Of a stretch of DNA of 64,000 nucleotides, positions 43,677-52,222 are shown one piece after another. The notes under the pieces are model-generated. The model made no database searches, was not told the DNA's origin, and was given only the letters and a program-made list of their open reading frames with translations. Numbering within the stretch: the stretch's first letter is position 1; every line of letters starts with the position of its first letter. Origin of the DNA: [Clostridium] citroniae WAL-17108 (GTDB lineage Bacteria; Bacillota; Clostridia; Lachnospirales; Lachnospiraceae). The stretch is from contig NZ_JH376420.1 of the NCBI RefSeq assembly GCF_000233455.1, positions 1,362,495 through 1,426,494 on the forward strand. Direction: 5' to 3'. Position numbers and translations under genes: made by a program.

Positions 43677-43776
43677 AACCCTCCATGAGGTTAATGGCAC
43701 CCCAAATGCCAAGACCTGCGCCAAGCGCGATAACCAAAGTCTGCAATACACCAACTGCGCTGTTGAAAAACTCCAT
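43641..43776 (-). pseudogene. Maff2-type gene, 5' part
   Basis: ATG at 43776; encodes MEFFNSAVGVLQTLVIALGA and GLGIWGAINLMEGYGNDNPG-A, then element codons NAHVR and a stop. Host part ends at 43652. One membrane helix of the two remains. Confidence 0.9.
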
Positions 43777-43839
43777 ATAAACCTCGCTTTCTGCCGCTGT
43801 GCGGCTCAAAAAAAGTTGTTGAAAATGAAAATGCCGCCG

Positions 43840-44670
43840 TTATTCCTCGGCGGCTGCGTCCTCGTCGGACAAATCTATTTCGTATATGTCAAAGGCTTCA
43901 TCGGGCTTTACGATTGCCGGACGGGTAGACATATACCGTTCCACGTCAAAAGCGTTTCTTTTGTCGAAGTCGGAAAGGTATTTGTAGTTCGGGTGTTTCG
44001 TGATGTCGTATTTGTCGCTTAAAAAGGGACGCACACCGCGTAGCTGCAAAATACATTTCCCACCGTCCATAACTGCTATTTCGTCCTGTGTCATCAGCTC
44101 CTTTCCTAATTTTTGATAAGTAAGTCCATGAGAAACCTGCGTGCCGCGATTTTCGGAAGTATTGAAACTGTCGATTGTTTCCCGTCCCAAGTTATCCGAA
44201 ATATCCTTTGCATTTTTCCCACGTCCTCCCAAAAACAAGGTGCTGTCGGCATTATCAAGTATGATTTCTGCCGCGTCCTTGTAAATGGCTTTTAGTTGGC
44301 TCTGCGATTGCAGAATGATAGAAGCGGACATTTCCCTGCTGCGAATGGTCGCAATTAACTTATCAAAGCGGGGTATCTGCCCGATGTTGGCAAATTCATC
44401 AAGCAAAAACCGGACATGAATAGGCAATTTGCCGTTGTATTCGTTGTCCGCTTTATCACAAAGCAAATTGAAAAGCTGCGATTGCAGAATAGCGATAACA
44501 AAATTAAAGGTGTCGTCGGTATCGCTCATTATGAGGAAAAGCGCGGTTTTCCTGTCGCCCAATGTATCAAGTTCCAATTCATCATAGGACATGAGTTCCC
44601 GGAGTTCCTCTATATCAAAAGGGGCAAGACGCGCACCGCAAGAAATAAGGATTGATTTTGCCGTTTTGCC
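43840..44670 (-). pseudogene. VirD4-type coupling protein, 3' part
   Basis: Encodes KTAKSILISCGARLAPFDIE from the glycine codon at 44670, then MSYDELELDTLGDRKTALFL, Walker B region VRFLLDEFANIGQIP, and a C-terminal acidic tail. Completes the 319 codons at 60318-61274 to a 594-aa protein of usual VirD4/TcpA length. An internal ATG (44592) could give a 250-aa fragment without Walker A. Confidence 0.92.
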
Positions 44671-44700
44671 AGAGACAAATTGTCAAGGACTTTTTAATCA
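44650..44700. other. attL of IME2
   Basis: VirD4 3' sequence, core at 44669-44670, then element half-site AGAGACAAATTGTC onward. Confidence 0.82.
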
Positions 44701-44717
44701 AATTCACAAAAAATCTA

Positions 44718-44757
44718 CAAAAAAGGTGCCAGAAGCATTGTATGGCTCCTGACACCT
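44718..44757 (-). terminator. Terminator of the IME2 left operon
   Basis: On the minus strand AGGTGTCAG pairs with CTGGCACCT, followed by TTTTTT. Confidence 0.8.
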
Positions 44758-44768
44758 CGTTTGATAGA

Positions 44769-45134
44769 TTACATTTTTCCGTTCAGCAGGTCTTTGCAGA
44801 GATACGCGTAGTCTGGCAGCTGGTTGATATATGACTCCCAGCGCCGCTTGATTTCGGCCAATTCCAGCGGGTCGGCTGCTTCCAGTGCATGATCGTTGCC
44901 CGTCATATACAAAACATCCGTAGCAACATCGTCCAAACACCTGCCGCAGAGATCGGCGGCTGATTCTATCCTGATACCGGTATCCACATAAAGCGGATTT
45001 ACGCCAATCGTCAGCCAGACATAGCCCACCTTGTCCGACCAGAGCAGTTCAAAATCGGGGCTTTGCCGCAGATGTTCCGCAAAGACTTCCTTTACTCGCT
45101 CAATTTCATGTTTCTCTTTTTCTGTGTAAAGCAT
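44769..45134 (-). CDS. Unknown 121-aa protein
   Basis: Acidic, helical, no domain recognised. Contains SDKVGYVWLTI and CGRCLDDVATDVLY. ATG at 45134 has CAAGGAGG upstream. Its layout (helix, short sheet pattern, helix) and size resemble the 99-aa IME2 protein at 57651, without clear similarity. Last gene of the TnpW/DnaC/Rep operon. Confidence 0.65.
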   Translation of the reverse strand: MLYTEKEKHEIERVKEVFAEHLRQSPDFELLWSDKVGYVWLTIGVNPLYVDTGIRIESAADLCGRCLDDVATDVLYMTGNDHALEAADPLELAEIKRRWESYINQLPDYAYLCKDLLNGKM

Positions 45135-45211
45135 TTTTGTGTCCTCCTTGACAAAAATTTTGGTGCATACCATCATCAGTTTAGCACAAGGCGGCTTCGT
45201 TTATCAGTCTG

Positions 45212-45406
45212 TCACATCTGCTGAATTTCATTTTTGAGCATACGCTTGATTTTATCGCTCATGGTTTCTGTGCTGGTATTGCTGAAATGGACATGAACCT
45301 TGTAGGTCGTCTTACCGATTTTCTTTACCATCGCCGGCGTGTTTTCCGGCGCTCTGGACGCAGTAACGGCGTCTGCCACCTGCATAGTGCGGGGTTCTTT
45401 GTTCAT
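45212..45406 (-). CDS. tnpW: TnpW-like small protein
   Basis: A 64-aa protein with KKIGKTTYKVHVHFSNTSTE and a C-terminal helix (DKIKRMLKNEI), the TnpW pattern known from Tn4451-type transposons. AAAGGAG lies upstream of the ATG. Function unknown. Confidence 0.78.
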   Translation of the reverse strand: MNKEPRTMQVADAVTASRAPENTPAMVKKIGKTTYKVHVHFSNTSTETMSDKIKRMLKNEIQQM

Positions 45407-45449
45407 GGCGCTCCTTTCTCCGAACGGGTCTGTGCCGCCCGGTAAAAAA

Positions 45450-46313
45450 TCAGTCGTGCTTACTGTTTACAATGTCTTTTGCTGTCTGTCGGGTAGCACC
45501 GGCATTTTCTTCCCGAAAATTCTTCCCGTCAAAGAGGATCGGCGCACACCGTTCCAAAATACGGTCATAGATACGGGCGTGGGCCAGATCAGGCGGGTTT
45601 TTCAGCTCGGACAGTTTCAAGTTTGTTGTGATAATCATGGGTCTGCGGCTGCGATAGCGGCTGTCAATGACGAAAAACATCTGCTCCATAGCATATTCGG
45701 TACTGCGCTCTACACCCAAATCGTCAATGATAAGCAAGTCATACTCATCAAAGCTGGCAATAAACTCCGACCTGTCCTCAGCGAACATCCCGGTCAGGCG
45801 GTTCAGAATGGTGGGAAAGTTCGTCATCAGCACCGGCACATCCTGGTCAAGTAGAGCGTTGGCAATACATCCGGCGAAAAAAGACTTGCCGGTTCCCACA
45901 TCTCCAAACAGCAAAAGCCCGATATTGCTCTTATATGCCTCTTTCCAGTTCTCCACATAGGCATGAGCCTTGTCCATCAATGGGTTTTGCCCGTTATCAT
46001 TGGAAAATGTGTAGTCGTACAGATAACGGTCTTGCAAGCCCTGTGCCTTTCGGCGTTTGATACGCTCCATACGGCGCTGCCGTTCTTCAGCAGCCTTGCG
46101 CTGCTCCTCAGCTTCCCGCTGGCACTGGCAGATGCAACGCGGCATAAAGTAGCCGGATTTCCCAAAGCATGGCACAACGGTCTGCCTCTGGCCGCCGCAT
46201 TTCTTACAGTGAATGAGCCCGTCTGACAAGTCTATATACTCGTCCTCAGCCAATTCCACACCGGCAGCTGCCTTGTCGATGAACGCCCGGATTTCTGCGG
46301 TAATCTCAATCAT
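45450..46313 (-). CDS. DnaC/IstB-like helicase-loader ATPase
   Basis: A 287-aa AAA+ ATPase with N-terminal zinc knuckle CKKCGG...CICQCQ (about 36-65), Walker A LLFGDVGTGKSFFAGCIA (about 157) and Walker B LLIIDDLGVE (about 216). Overlaps the initiator gene by 4 bases. Counterpart of 37846-38700. Confidence 0.88.
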   Translation of the reverse strand: MIEITAEIRAFIDKAAAGVELAEDEYIDLSDGLIHCKKCGGQRQTVVPCFGKSGYFMPRCICQCQREAEEQRKAAEERQRRMERIKRRKAQGLQDRYLYDYTFSNDNGQNPLMDKAHAYVENWKEAYKSNIGLLLFGDVGTGKSFFAGCIANALLDQDVPVLMTNFPTILNRLTGMFAEDRSEFIASFDEYDLLIIDDLGVERSTEYAMEQMFFVIDSRYRSRRPMIITTNLKLSELKNPPDLAHARIYDRILERCAPILFDGKNFREENAGATRQTAKDIVNSKHD

Positions 46314-47059
46314 ACAGTTTCATCCTCCTTTACGCTGTAATCCCGGTTGCGTGAGGGTGTGACAGTTTTTTTAGCGTCCTCACCGGCCCAGCGCCGGATG
46401 GTCGCTGCATGGCTCTGATAACGCTTGCCGGTAGAAGCCATGTACTCGGACAGTTTTTCGATGTACTGTTCCCATACAGCAGGAAAACTGGCCTGCAAGT
46501 CAGCCAGTTCTTCATCCGTCAGGAAAATATTCTGGTAACGGCCATAGGTGTGGGAAGGGTGCCCCATTTCAGGGCGTACCTTCTCTATCTCTCTCTTTAT
46601 CTTTATCTCTTTCTCTAACTCTATCTCTATCTCTGGTGGACGAATGTCGGACAAATGTCCGCCACTTGTCCGGAGCGCAGAAAGAGCCTTATTTTGAAGC
46701 CTTGCAGCCCGCTTTCGCTCAGCCTCGGTAGAGGACTGGCCGATTAAAAGTTCGATGTTGCTCATGTAGAATGTGCCGCTGTCCAGCACTTCCACAAGAC
46801 CCAGCTTCAAAAAGATTTGCAAGGCTCTCTCCACAGTGCCGATCTGCTGGCGGGTGATGGTGGCGATTATCTGCGCCGTGTAAGGAATGTCCTCGTCAAG
46901 CTGGAGCCGCCCGCCATGTTTCAGCGATTTCAGATACAGCTTGAGCAGAATGTTAGAATACAGCACACCGTCCTGCATACTTTCCAGCAGCACGATAGAA
47001 TCATCGTCAAAATAGTTTTCTTTGAGTTTCAGGTAATAATATTTTCGATTGTCTGACAT
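46310..47059 (-). CDS. Replication initiator (phage replisome-organizer N-terminus)
   Basis: A 249-aa protein. N-terminus YYYLKLKENYFDDDSIVLLE fits the phage replisome organizer domain; the C-terminal module (TYGRYQNIFLTDEELADL to KRYQSHAATIRRWAGED) is nearly the same as in the IME1 initiator, whose N-terminus is a different type. A central low-complexity region holds DNA repeats. Acts with the DnaC-like protein. Confidence 0.82.
   Translation of the reverse strand: MSDNRKYYYLKLKENYFDDDSIVLLESMQDGVLYSNILLKLYLKSLKHGGRLQLDEDIPYTAQIIATITRQQIGTVERALQIFLKLGLVEVLDSGTFYMSNIELLIGQSSTEAERKRAARLQNKALSALRTSGGHLSDIRPPEIEIELEKEIKIKREIEKVRPEMGHPSHTYGRYQNIFLTDEELADLQASFPAVWEQYIEKLSEYMASTGKRYQSHAATIRRWAGEDAKKTVTPSRNRDYSVKEDETV
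46582..46672. repeat. Short direct repeats and palindrome inside the IME2 rep gene
   Basis: About ten copies of CTCTATCT/CTTTATCT-like units (46582-46635), followed by GGACAAATGTCC (46649-46660). Comparable position to repeats in the other two initiator genes; candidate origin. Confidence 0.5.
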
Positions 47060-47172
47060 AGGGTTCCTCCTTGGGGATTCTCTTGGGATTCTGTACGCAT
47101 TTTAAGGCTATTTTAGGAGTCAGAGGATAAATCTATCAGCCTGCCTTTGACACCCTCGAAAAAAGCCTTGAT

Positions 47173-47571
47173 TTACAAGGGTTTTTCAGCCCCTAAAGCG
47201 TGACATTTCTCCCGTTGTTTCCGCTTGCGCTTTGCGGCGTTGATCCGCTTCATGCGCGCGGCACATTCCGGGCAATATTTGGCCCTGTTAGAACCGGGGG
47301 TAAACAGCGCCCCACATACAGCGCATTTCTTAGCATTCAGTCGGTGGAACAGCGCCGTTTCCAGTTCCTTATCCTGCGGCAATACCGCCGCCCGAAACCA
47401 CCTGCACAACAGGGAGTAGGAAATGGACTGGACACAGATGCATTCCTCCCCATCGTCCAGGGCGATACAGTTTCCGTCAATGTAGTTACAGCACTCATGC
47501 ACCAGCCTCCGCGCTCTGCGGTACTGGCGGTAATCCATGACAGGGATAGGTTCAGTCTTGTTGTTCTTCAT
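47173..47571 (-). CDS. Cysteine-rich VLP-type protein
   Basis: A 132-aa protein with CICVQSISYSLLCRWF, CAVCGALFTPGS...CPEC and a basic tail with KRKQREKCHALG. Nearly the same as the IME1 protein at 39568. Function unknown. Confidence 0.82.
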   Translation of the reverse strand: MKNNKTEPIPVMDYRQYRRARRLVHECCNYIDGNCIALDDGEECICVQSISYSLLCRWFRAAVLPQDKELETALFHRLNAKKCAVCGALFTPGSNRAKYCPECAARMKRINAAKRKRKQREKCHALGAEKPL

Positions 47572-47697
47572 AAATGATTTCTTTCATAAAGCGTGTAACC
47601 TCCTCGAATGAATTTATTGTTAAATATTCGTGCAAAGTATTGTTTTCTTCGTGCAAATGGCATATACTATAATTGCCAGCAGAAAGGGGTTGATCGT

Positions 47698-47976
47698 ATG
47701 GCTGGAAATACCACAAACATCAGTATCCGCATGGACGCAGATTTGAAAGCGCAGGCGGACGCACTGTTTACTGAACTTGGCATGAACCTGACTACGGCGT
47801 TTAACATCTTTGTGCGCCAGTCGCTTCGTGAAGGCGGCATTCCCTTTGAGGTAAGGCTGGAACAGCCGAACAAAGAAACGGTTGCTGCCATGCTGGAAGC
47901 GGAAAGGATTGCAAAAGACCCGTCTGTAAAGGGCTACAATGACCTTGACGAGTTGTTTGCTGACCTGAAAAGATGA
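47698..47976 (+). CDS. RelB/DinJ-family antitoxin
   Basis: A 92-aa protein with an N-terminal ribbon-helix-helix (ISIRMDADLKAQADALFTEL) and the LTTAFNIFVRQSLREGGIPF segment of DinJ proteins. AAAGGGG precedes the ATG. Overlaps the toxin by 4 bases. Binds its own promoter and neutralises YafQ. Confidence 0.92.
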   Translation: MAGNTTNISIRMDADLKAQADALFTELGMNLTTAFNIFVRQSLREGGIPFEVRLEQPNKETVAAMLEAERIAKDPSVKGYNDLDELFADLKR

Positions 47977-48263
47977 AAGAAACCAAATATACCGTCAAGT
48001 ACACGACCAGTTTCAAAAAAGACTACAAACGAGCCATAAAGCGTGGCTTGAAGATTGAGCTGCTGGAGCAGGTCGTAGCATTGCTGGCAATGGGCGAACC
48101 GCTGCCGGATAAGAACCGCGACCATGACCTGTCCGGCGATTGGGCGGGCCATCGGGAATGTCATATTCTCCCGGACTGGCTGCTTGTCTATCGCATAGAG
48201 GATGATGTTCTGGTGCTGACGCTGGCCCGCACCGGCACACACAGCGACTTGTTCGGCAAATAA
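47973..48263 (+). CDS. YafQ-family mRNA interferase toxin
   Basis: A 96-aa RelE-fold protein; HRECHILPDWLLVYRIED and LTLARTGTHSDLF carry the histidines and aromatic residue of the YafQ active site. Cuts mRNA on ribosomes in the known family. ATGA overlap with the antitoxin. Probably stabilises IME2. Confidence 0.92.
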   Translation: MKETKYTVKYTTSFKKDYKRAIKRGLKIELLEQVVALLAMGEPLPDKNRDHDLSGDWAGHRECHILPDWLLVYRIEDDVLVLTLARTGTHSDLFGK

Positions 48264-48271
48264 ACAGTCTG

Positions 48272-48305
48272 CCGCCGTATGGGGAAACCTGTACGGCGGT
48301 TTTTC
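48272..48305 (+). terminator. Terminator of the toxin-antitoxin operon
   Basis: CCGCCGTA / TACGGCGG stem followed by TTTTT, nine bases after the toxin stop. Confidence 0.88.
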
Positions 48306-48370
48306 TGTATGCAAAGGTATGTCGTGAAACGCGACGCACTTGACAGAGGTACGCCAAAACGCGGTAGCCT

Positions 48371-49816
48371 TTACCGCTCCGGCCCACGGTCGTGAGACTT
48401 GTCCCGTTCCTGTCGGGACAGCTGCTCGGCGGTTTTGCGGAGCCGTTCCACTGCTTTCAAATCCTCCCTCATGGATTTCATGGCAAGCGTGTCCGTCTGC
48501 TTTCCGGCGGTCAGCTGGTCGATCTCCCGCTGCCATGCCTTCGGGGTGATCCCCTCGCCGCTGTCTTTCAGTTCTTTCAGATACCAGGCTGCTGCGTCAT
48601 ACAGGATCAGTTCCCGGCTGTGGCGCTGCTCAAACTGTTCCCGCTTTTCCGGCTTTACTTTGGCAAGCTGTTTGTGGATGGGCTTGTACTGGTTGTACTG
48701 TTCCCACATCTCCCCGCGTTCGGTAAGAATGGCGATCCGGCGCTCAGCCTTGACAATCTTTCCGCGAAGGTCATAGTAACGGCTGTTCATATCAGCGATT
48801 TTTTCATGAAGCTGCTGCATAGACTGGATGCCGTTTGCCTGTAAAAAGCTGAATAGTGCAGCGCTTTCCTGCAAAGCCCGGATTTTGCCGGTGCGGGTGC
48901 GGGGAGTGTTCAACTGCTGCTGGGCCTCCCACAAAGCAGTCAAGCTGCTTTGCTGTGTTTGTGGTTTTTCCGCTTCGTCTTTCGACCAGCGATAAAGACG
49001 GGTAATGCGGGCTTTAATTTCTTTCAGCAGTTTGTTGTCGGCGACGATCTGTCGGTTTACTTCCCCCTTGTCGGTGCGGATACCGCGCTTTTCCATTTGG
49101 CTGGCAGCTGGCCCCAGATGGACAGAGGGAATTTTATCAATGCCCTGCCGCTTGTAACTGCGGTGGTCAATGCGCTCCGGTCTACCGGCAGATTCCAGCG
49201 CCCGGTTGGTGTAGGCTGTCCACGCTGCCCGCCAAATCTCCACATTTCCTTTATCGTTCCAGTCGGTCGTATCCTCCCGATGATTTTTCCAGCCGCCTTT
49301 CCCATCCGGGATACGCTGTCCATTCTCGTCCAGATCGTATGCCTTGCGGCACTTTGCGCCCCACTGTCCGTTTTCTTTCAGAGGCCGGAGCGTCAGCATG
49401 ATATGGACATGAGGGTTGCCGGTTCCCTTGTCATGGATGGCAAAGTCGGCGCACATTCCTTTGTCTACAAAATTGTCCTTCACATAGGCACGCACAAGGG
49501 CAAGCTGTTGTTCGCCGGACAGTTCACGGGGCAGGGCTGCCTCGATCTCACGGGCAAGCTGGCTGTCCCTTGCTTTCTCGATTTGCTCCACGCTGTTCCA
49601 GAGGATAGAACGGTCTGCAAATTCTGGCGGGGCGTGGGCAGGCAGCATGATCTCCGCATGGACAATGCCGCCTTTCCGGGTGTAGTCGTGGGTCATTCCA
49701 TCCCATTCATTTGTCAGCTTGGTTCCGCTGCGGTAAGCAGCTGCGGCAACGGCAGAACGGCCTGCGCTGCGCTTGATGATACTGACGGGGATATGACAGA
49801 AATCTATGGGGAACAC
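48371..49816 (-). CDS. IME2 relaxase (MobA/MobL, MobQ type)
   Basis: A 481-aa relaxase. Motif I in AAAAYRSGTKL (candidate Tyr about 28), motif III NPHVHIMLTLRP at about 133-144, helical C-terminus. GTG at 49816 abuts AAAGGAGG, which is an odd spacing; no ATG lies nearby, so the true start may be a few codons further in. Works with the RSF1010-like oriT directly upstream; clearly different from the ICE and IME1 relaxases. Confidence 0.9.
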   Translation of the reverse strand: MFPIDFCHIPVSIIKRSAGRSAVAAAAYRSGTKLTNEWDGMTHDYTRKGGIVHAEIMLPAHAPPEFADRSILWNSVEQIEKARDSQLAREIEAALPRELSGEQQLALVRAYVKDNFVDKGMCADFAIHDKGTGNPHVHIMLTLRPLKENGQWGAKCRKAYDLDENGQRIPDGKGGWKNHREDTTDWNDKGNVEIWRAAWTAYTNRALESAGRPERIDHRSYKRQGIDKIPSVHLGPAASQMEKRGIRTDKGEVNRQIVADNKLLKEIKARITRLYRWSKDEAEKPQTQQSSLTALWEAQQQLNTPRTRTGKIRALQESAALFSFLQANGIQSMQQLHEKIADMNSRYYDLRGKIVKAERRIAILTERGEMWEQYNQYKPIHKQLAKVKPEKREQFEQRHSRELILYDAAAWYLKELKDSGEGITPKAWQREIDQLTAGKQTDTLAMKSMREDLKAVERLRKTAEQLSRQERDKSHDRGPER

Positions 49817-49964
49817 CTCCTTTCAGTGAGGGGGATAGCAGGCTCTGTGGAGCCGGACAAACGCAAAGCGGGTGTCCGACGACTGCGCAGAGCGCACAAG
49901 GGGTTTGGGGAGCGTAGCTTCCCATCGCGGACGAAGTACGCAACGCCCCCGGCAGGGCGCACAG

Positions 49965-50009
49965 CACCGGCAACGGTGTATAAGTGCGCCCTTGTAAACA
50001 AGGGACTTA
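49965..50009. other. Candidate IME2 oriT with RSF1010-like nic
   Basis: Hairpin CACCG-GCAA-CGGTG, then TA and TAAGTGCGCCCT, the same word as the nic region of RSF1010 (MobQ), and a stem CCCTTGT / ACAAGGG. In RSF1010 a hairpin also lies just before this word. Sits between the relaxase and DUF3847 genes. Confidence 0.75.
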
Positions 50010-50297
50010 TGGCGTGTCCCCGGATTTTGGCAGGTTTGCAGTTAATTCCGCAGCCCCCGGAAGATGGGACAGGGTAATCAGAAATGCTTTGACCTCTGCG
50101 CCGGAAAGGTTGGAAGCCAGTGGGAAAATCCCCTCCAAAATGGCTCCGCGCTCAATCAGGCGGCGGGTGCGAACCCTGCGTTCTTCGTTCCGCTGCTTGT
50201 TCTCCAAAATCTTCTTGCGGTTTTCAAGCTGCCGGATCTCCTTCAGGACTTCCTCCCGTTCTTCTTTTTGTGGGTGGGCTGTAATTTTTTCGTTCAT
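50007..50297 (-). CDS. DUF3847-like protein
   Basis: A 96-aa protein, coiled coil at about 12-45 (EEREEVLKEIRQLENRKKIL) and RTRRLIERGAILEGIFP. Such proteins accompany MobA/MobL genes and may be relaxosome helpers. ATG at 50297 has AAAGAGGTG upstream. The stop codon lies within the oriT stem. Confidence 0.78.
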   Translation of the reverse strand: MNEKITAHPQKEEREEVLKEIRQLENRKKILENKQRNEERRVRTRRLIERGAILEGIFPLASNLSGAEVKAFLITLSHLPGAAELTANLPKSGDTP

Positions 50298-50325
50298 GTC
50301 AGGCACCTCTTTTCTTTGGAAATAC

Positions 50326-50787
50326 TCATAGATTGACCGTCCATTTCTGTCGAGCAAAGTACCGGCGCAGTCTCCGCAGTGCGGCATGGATGGATTTTCC
50401 CGCCTGTGCTGGCGTGATACCCTCCATTGCGGCAATATCTTTCACTTTCATACCCAGCATATAGCGGGCGTGAACACGGCGAGCCTGCATAGGCGGCAGG
50501 GAGGAAATGGCTTCATACAATCGCCGTATCAGTTCTTCGTATTCGGCTAATTCTTCTTTTTCTATCAGGTAGTCCTCCGGCGATGGCTGCGCCCAGCCGA
50601 TGGCGGCATTTTCGATTCCATCGTTACAATCGAGGGAATAAAACGCCTTATACCGGAACATCTTGCGATCTCTGGCGGCCTCGGCTCTCTTGTCCAGAAG
50701 AAACGCTTCGACGATCTCATCGGACACCTCCACAAAAATGTCCTCTTTGCAAAATGGATAATATTGTTTGAGATTGATGGTCTGCAT
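50326..50787 (-). CDS. Sigma-70 region 4-like protein 1
   Basis: A 153-aa protein beginning MQTINLKQYYP, C-terminal helix-turn-helix ISSLPPMQARRVHARYMLGM through KSIHAALRRLRRYF (about 95-150). Similar layout to the next gene upstream (MKTINLRWMYP). Function presumed: transcription activation of element genes. Confidence 0.8.
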   Translation of the reverse strand: MQTINLKQYYPFCKEDIFVEVSDEIVEAFLLDKRAEAARDRKMFRYKAFYSLDCNDGIENAAIGWAQPSPEDYLIEKEELAEYEELIRRLYEAISSLPPMQARRVHARYMLGMKVKDIAAMEGITPAQAGKSIHAALRRLRRYFARQKWTVNL

Positions 50788-50797
50788 AGGCATGCCC

Positions 50798-51250
50798 TCA
50801 CTCTGTTTGGAAAAAGCCATCATAGCAGCGGCGCATATTCCGCAGACCTCGACGGATGGCAACGCTGACCTTGCTGCTGTGGACGCCCTCTATCCGAGAG
50901 ATTTCCGGCTGCTTGATACCAGCAATGTAGTAGGCGTGAACACGGCGGGCCTGTGTCGGAGTGGCATGAGCCAGAGCCACCGGCAAAGCTGCAATTAGGT
51001 ATAGGCGGGTGGTCATTTCTTCTCGTTCCAGCAAAATATCTTCCGGCGATCTGCTGTGTTCCAGTGCGTAATTTTCCAGCCAGCTGTATGCGTCCAGAGA
51101 GTAGTAGGCGCGGTGGTAGACTTTCCAACGCTCATAGTTCTCCATCTCCCGCTTGGCCTGATACATCGCTGCCCATACCTCGTCCGTAACATCCACAAAC
51201 TCGTCATGCCGGTAGTGGGGATACATCCACCGCAGATTGATTGTTTTCAT
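50798..51250 (-). CDS. Sigma-70 region 4-like protein 2
   Basis: A 150-aa protein beginning MKTINLRWMYPHYRHDEFVD, C-terminal helix-turn-helix TPTQARRVHAYYIAGIKQPE through AIRRGLRNMRR. GGAGG precedes the ATG at 51250. Second of three tandem genes of this kind; 10 bases from the next. Confidence 0.8.
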   Translation of the reverse strand: MKTINLRWMYPHYRHDEFVDVTDEVWAAMYQAKREMENYERWKVYHRAYYSLDAYSWLENYALEHSRSPEDILLEREEMTTRLYLIAALPVALAHATPTQARRVHAYYIAGIKQPEISRIEGVHSSKVSVAIRRGLRNMRRCYDGFFQTE

Positions 51251-51353
51251 AGGCTTACCTCCTGAAAATCGGAGAGGCGGACAGCTCGTCCGCTGTCCGC
51301 CCCTCGCTGAGATAAGGGAAATGATCCCTTTCACTTGGTAGCCAGAAAACAGG

Positions 51354-51767
51354 TCATTCGTTAAGCCTGTTCTCAAAGAAATTTATAAATTTTTTTCTGA
51401 CCGCCTCCACACTTTGATACACAGCCACTTTGGAGCAGCCGCACAGCACACCAATCTCTGCAAGGCTCAGCCCGTCAAGCGCATAGAGCAGGAACCGGCG
51501 GCGCTGGGCCTCGGTACAGGTGTCCAGAACAGCCATCAGCTCATGCAGCGTTTCCATGCGGCAAAGGTATTCCTCCGGCGTTTCGCCGTAGACCCCTACA
51601 CCCTCGGTGGTAATGATGTACTCGTCAAACTCCCGGCCATCCCAATGCCGCCGCTGTTCATGGAACAGGTTCTCCGTTTTATGATCGGCCCGGTCAAGAA
51701 ATTCATAGACTTCCAGCGTAACCTCCACGGCCACAGCTTGTCCGTTATAATTGATGGTAACTTCCAT
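51354..51767 (-). CDS. Sigma-70 region 4-like protein 3
   Basis: A 137-aa protein beginning MEVTINYNGQAVAVEVTLEV, with C-terminal TEAQRRRFLLYALDGLSLAE and CGCSKVAVYQSVEAVRKKF. First gene of the tandem set. GGAGGAAAG precedes the ATG at 51767. Confidence 0.8.
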   Translation of the reverse strand: MEVTINYNGQAVAVEVTLEVYEFLDRADHKTENLFHEQRRHWDGREFDEYIITTEGVGVYGETPEEYLCRMETLHELMAVLDTCTEAQRRRFLLYALDGLSLAEIGVLCGCSKVAVYQSVEAVRKKFINFFENRLNE

Positions 51768-52042
51768 CTGTCTTTCCTCCATTCAGATTTTTTTGGTAAA
51801 TCTGAATGGGGCGGCGGAGAACGGCACTGGGGCCAGGGTTCGGGCCATGCTGGCCCGATGTTTCGGCTCCATAGGGACAAAAAAGCGCCCGGACGGCATA
51901 AAGCCATACGAGCGTAATAGAGTATATTTTGCTGTTTAGTTACATGGTATAGTGCATACTTCTGACCGCATTGCTCCGCTGCTGGGAACAGGCTTTTTTT
52001 AGCTGGTGCAGGTCATGGGGACTGTGAAAAAAGGCAAAAATA

Positions 52043-52075
52043 GACACGGCGGCAATCCTCCTATGTGCCGCCGTG
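52043..52075. terminator. GC-rich hairpin in the 455-bp gap before the sigma-like genes
   Basis: CACGGCGGCA / TGCCGCCGTG. The gap 51768-52222 shows no convincing gene; a second hairpin, ACGACGGC / GCCGTCGT near 52182-52210, probably ends the ABC-operon transcript. Confidence 0.5.
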
Positions 52076-52222
52076 GATTTACACGGTGTTAGGTCGTCGT
52101 TAGATTGGGATAGACGAAAAGAAACGGCGGCTCTGATCTTCTCAAAGCCGCCGCTTCATAGGCGCGTGGAAATGTGTCTGCTGTACGACGGCTTTTTTCT
52201 TTTGCCGTCGTGCGGCAGAATG

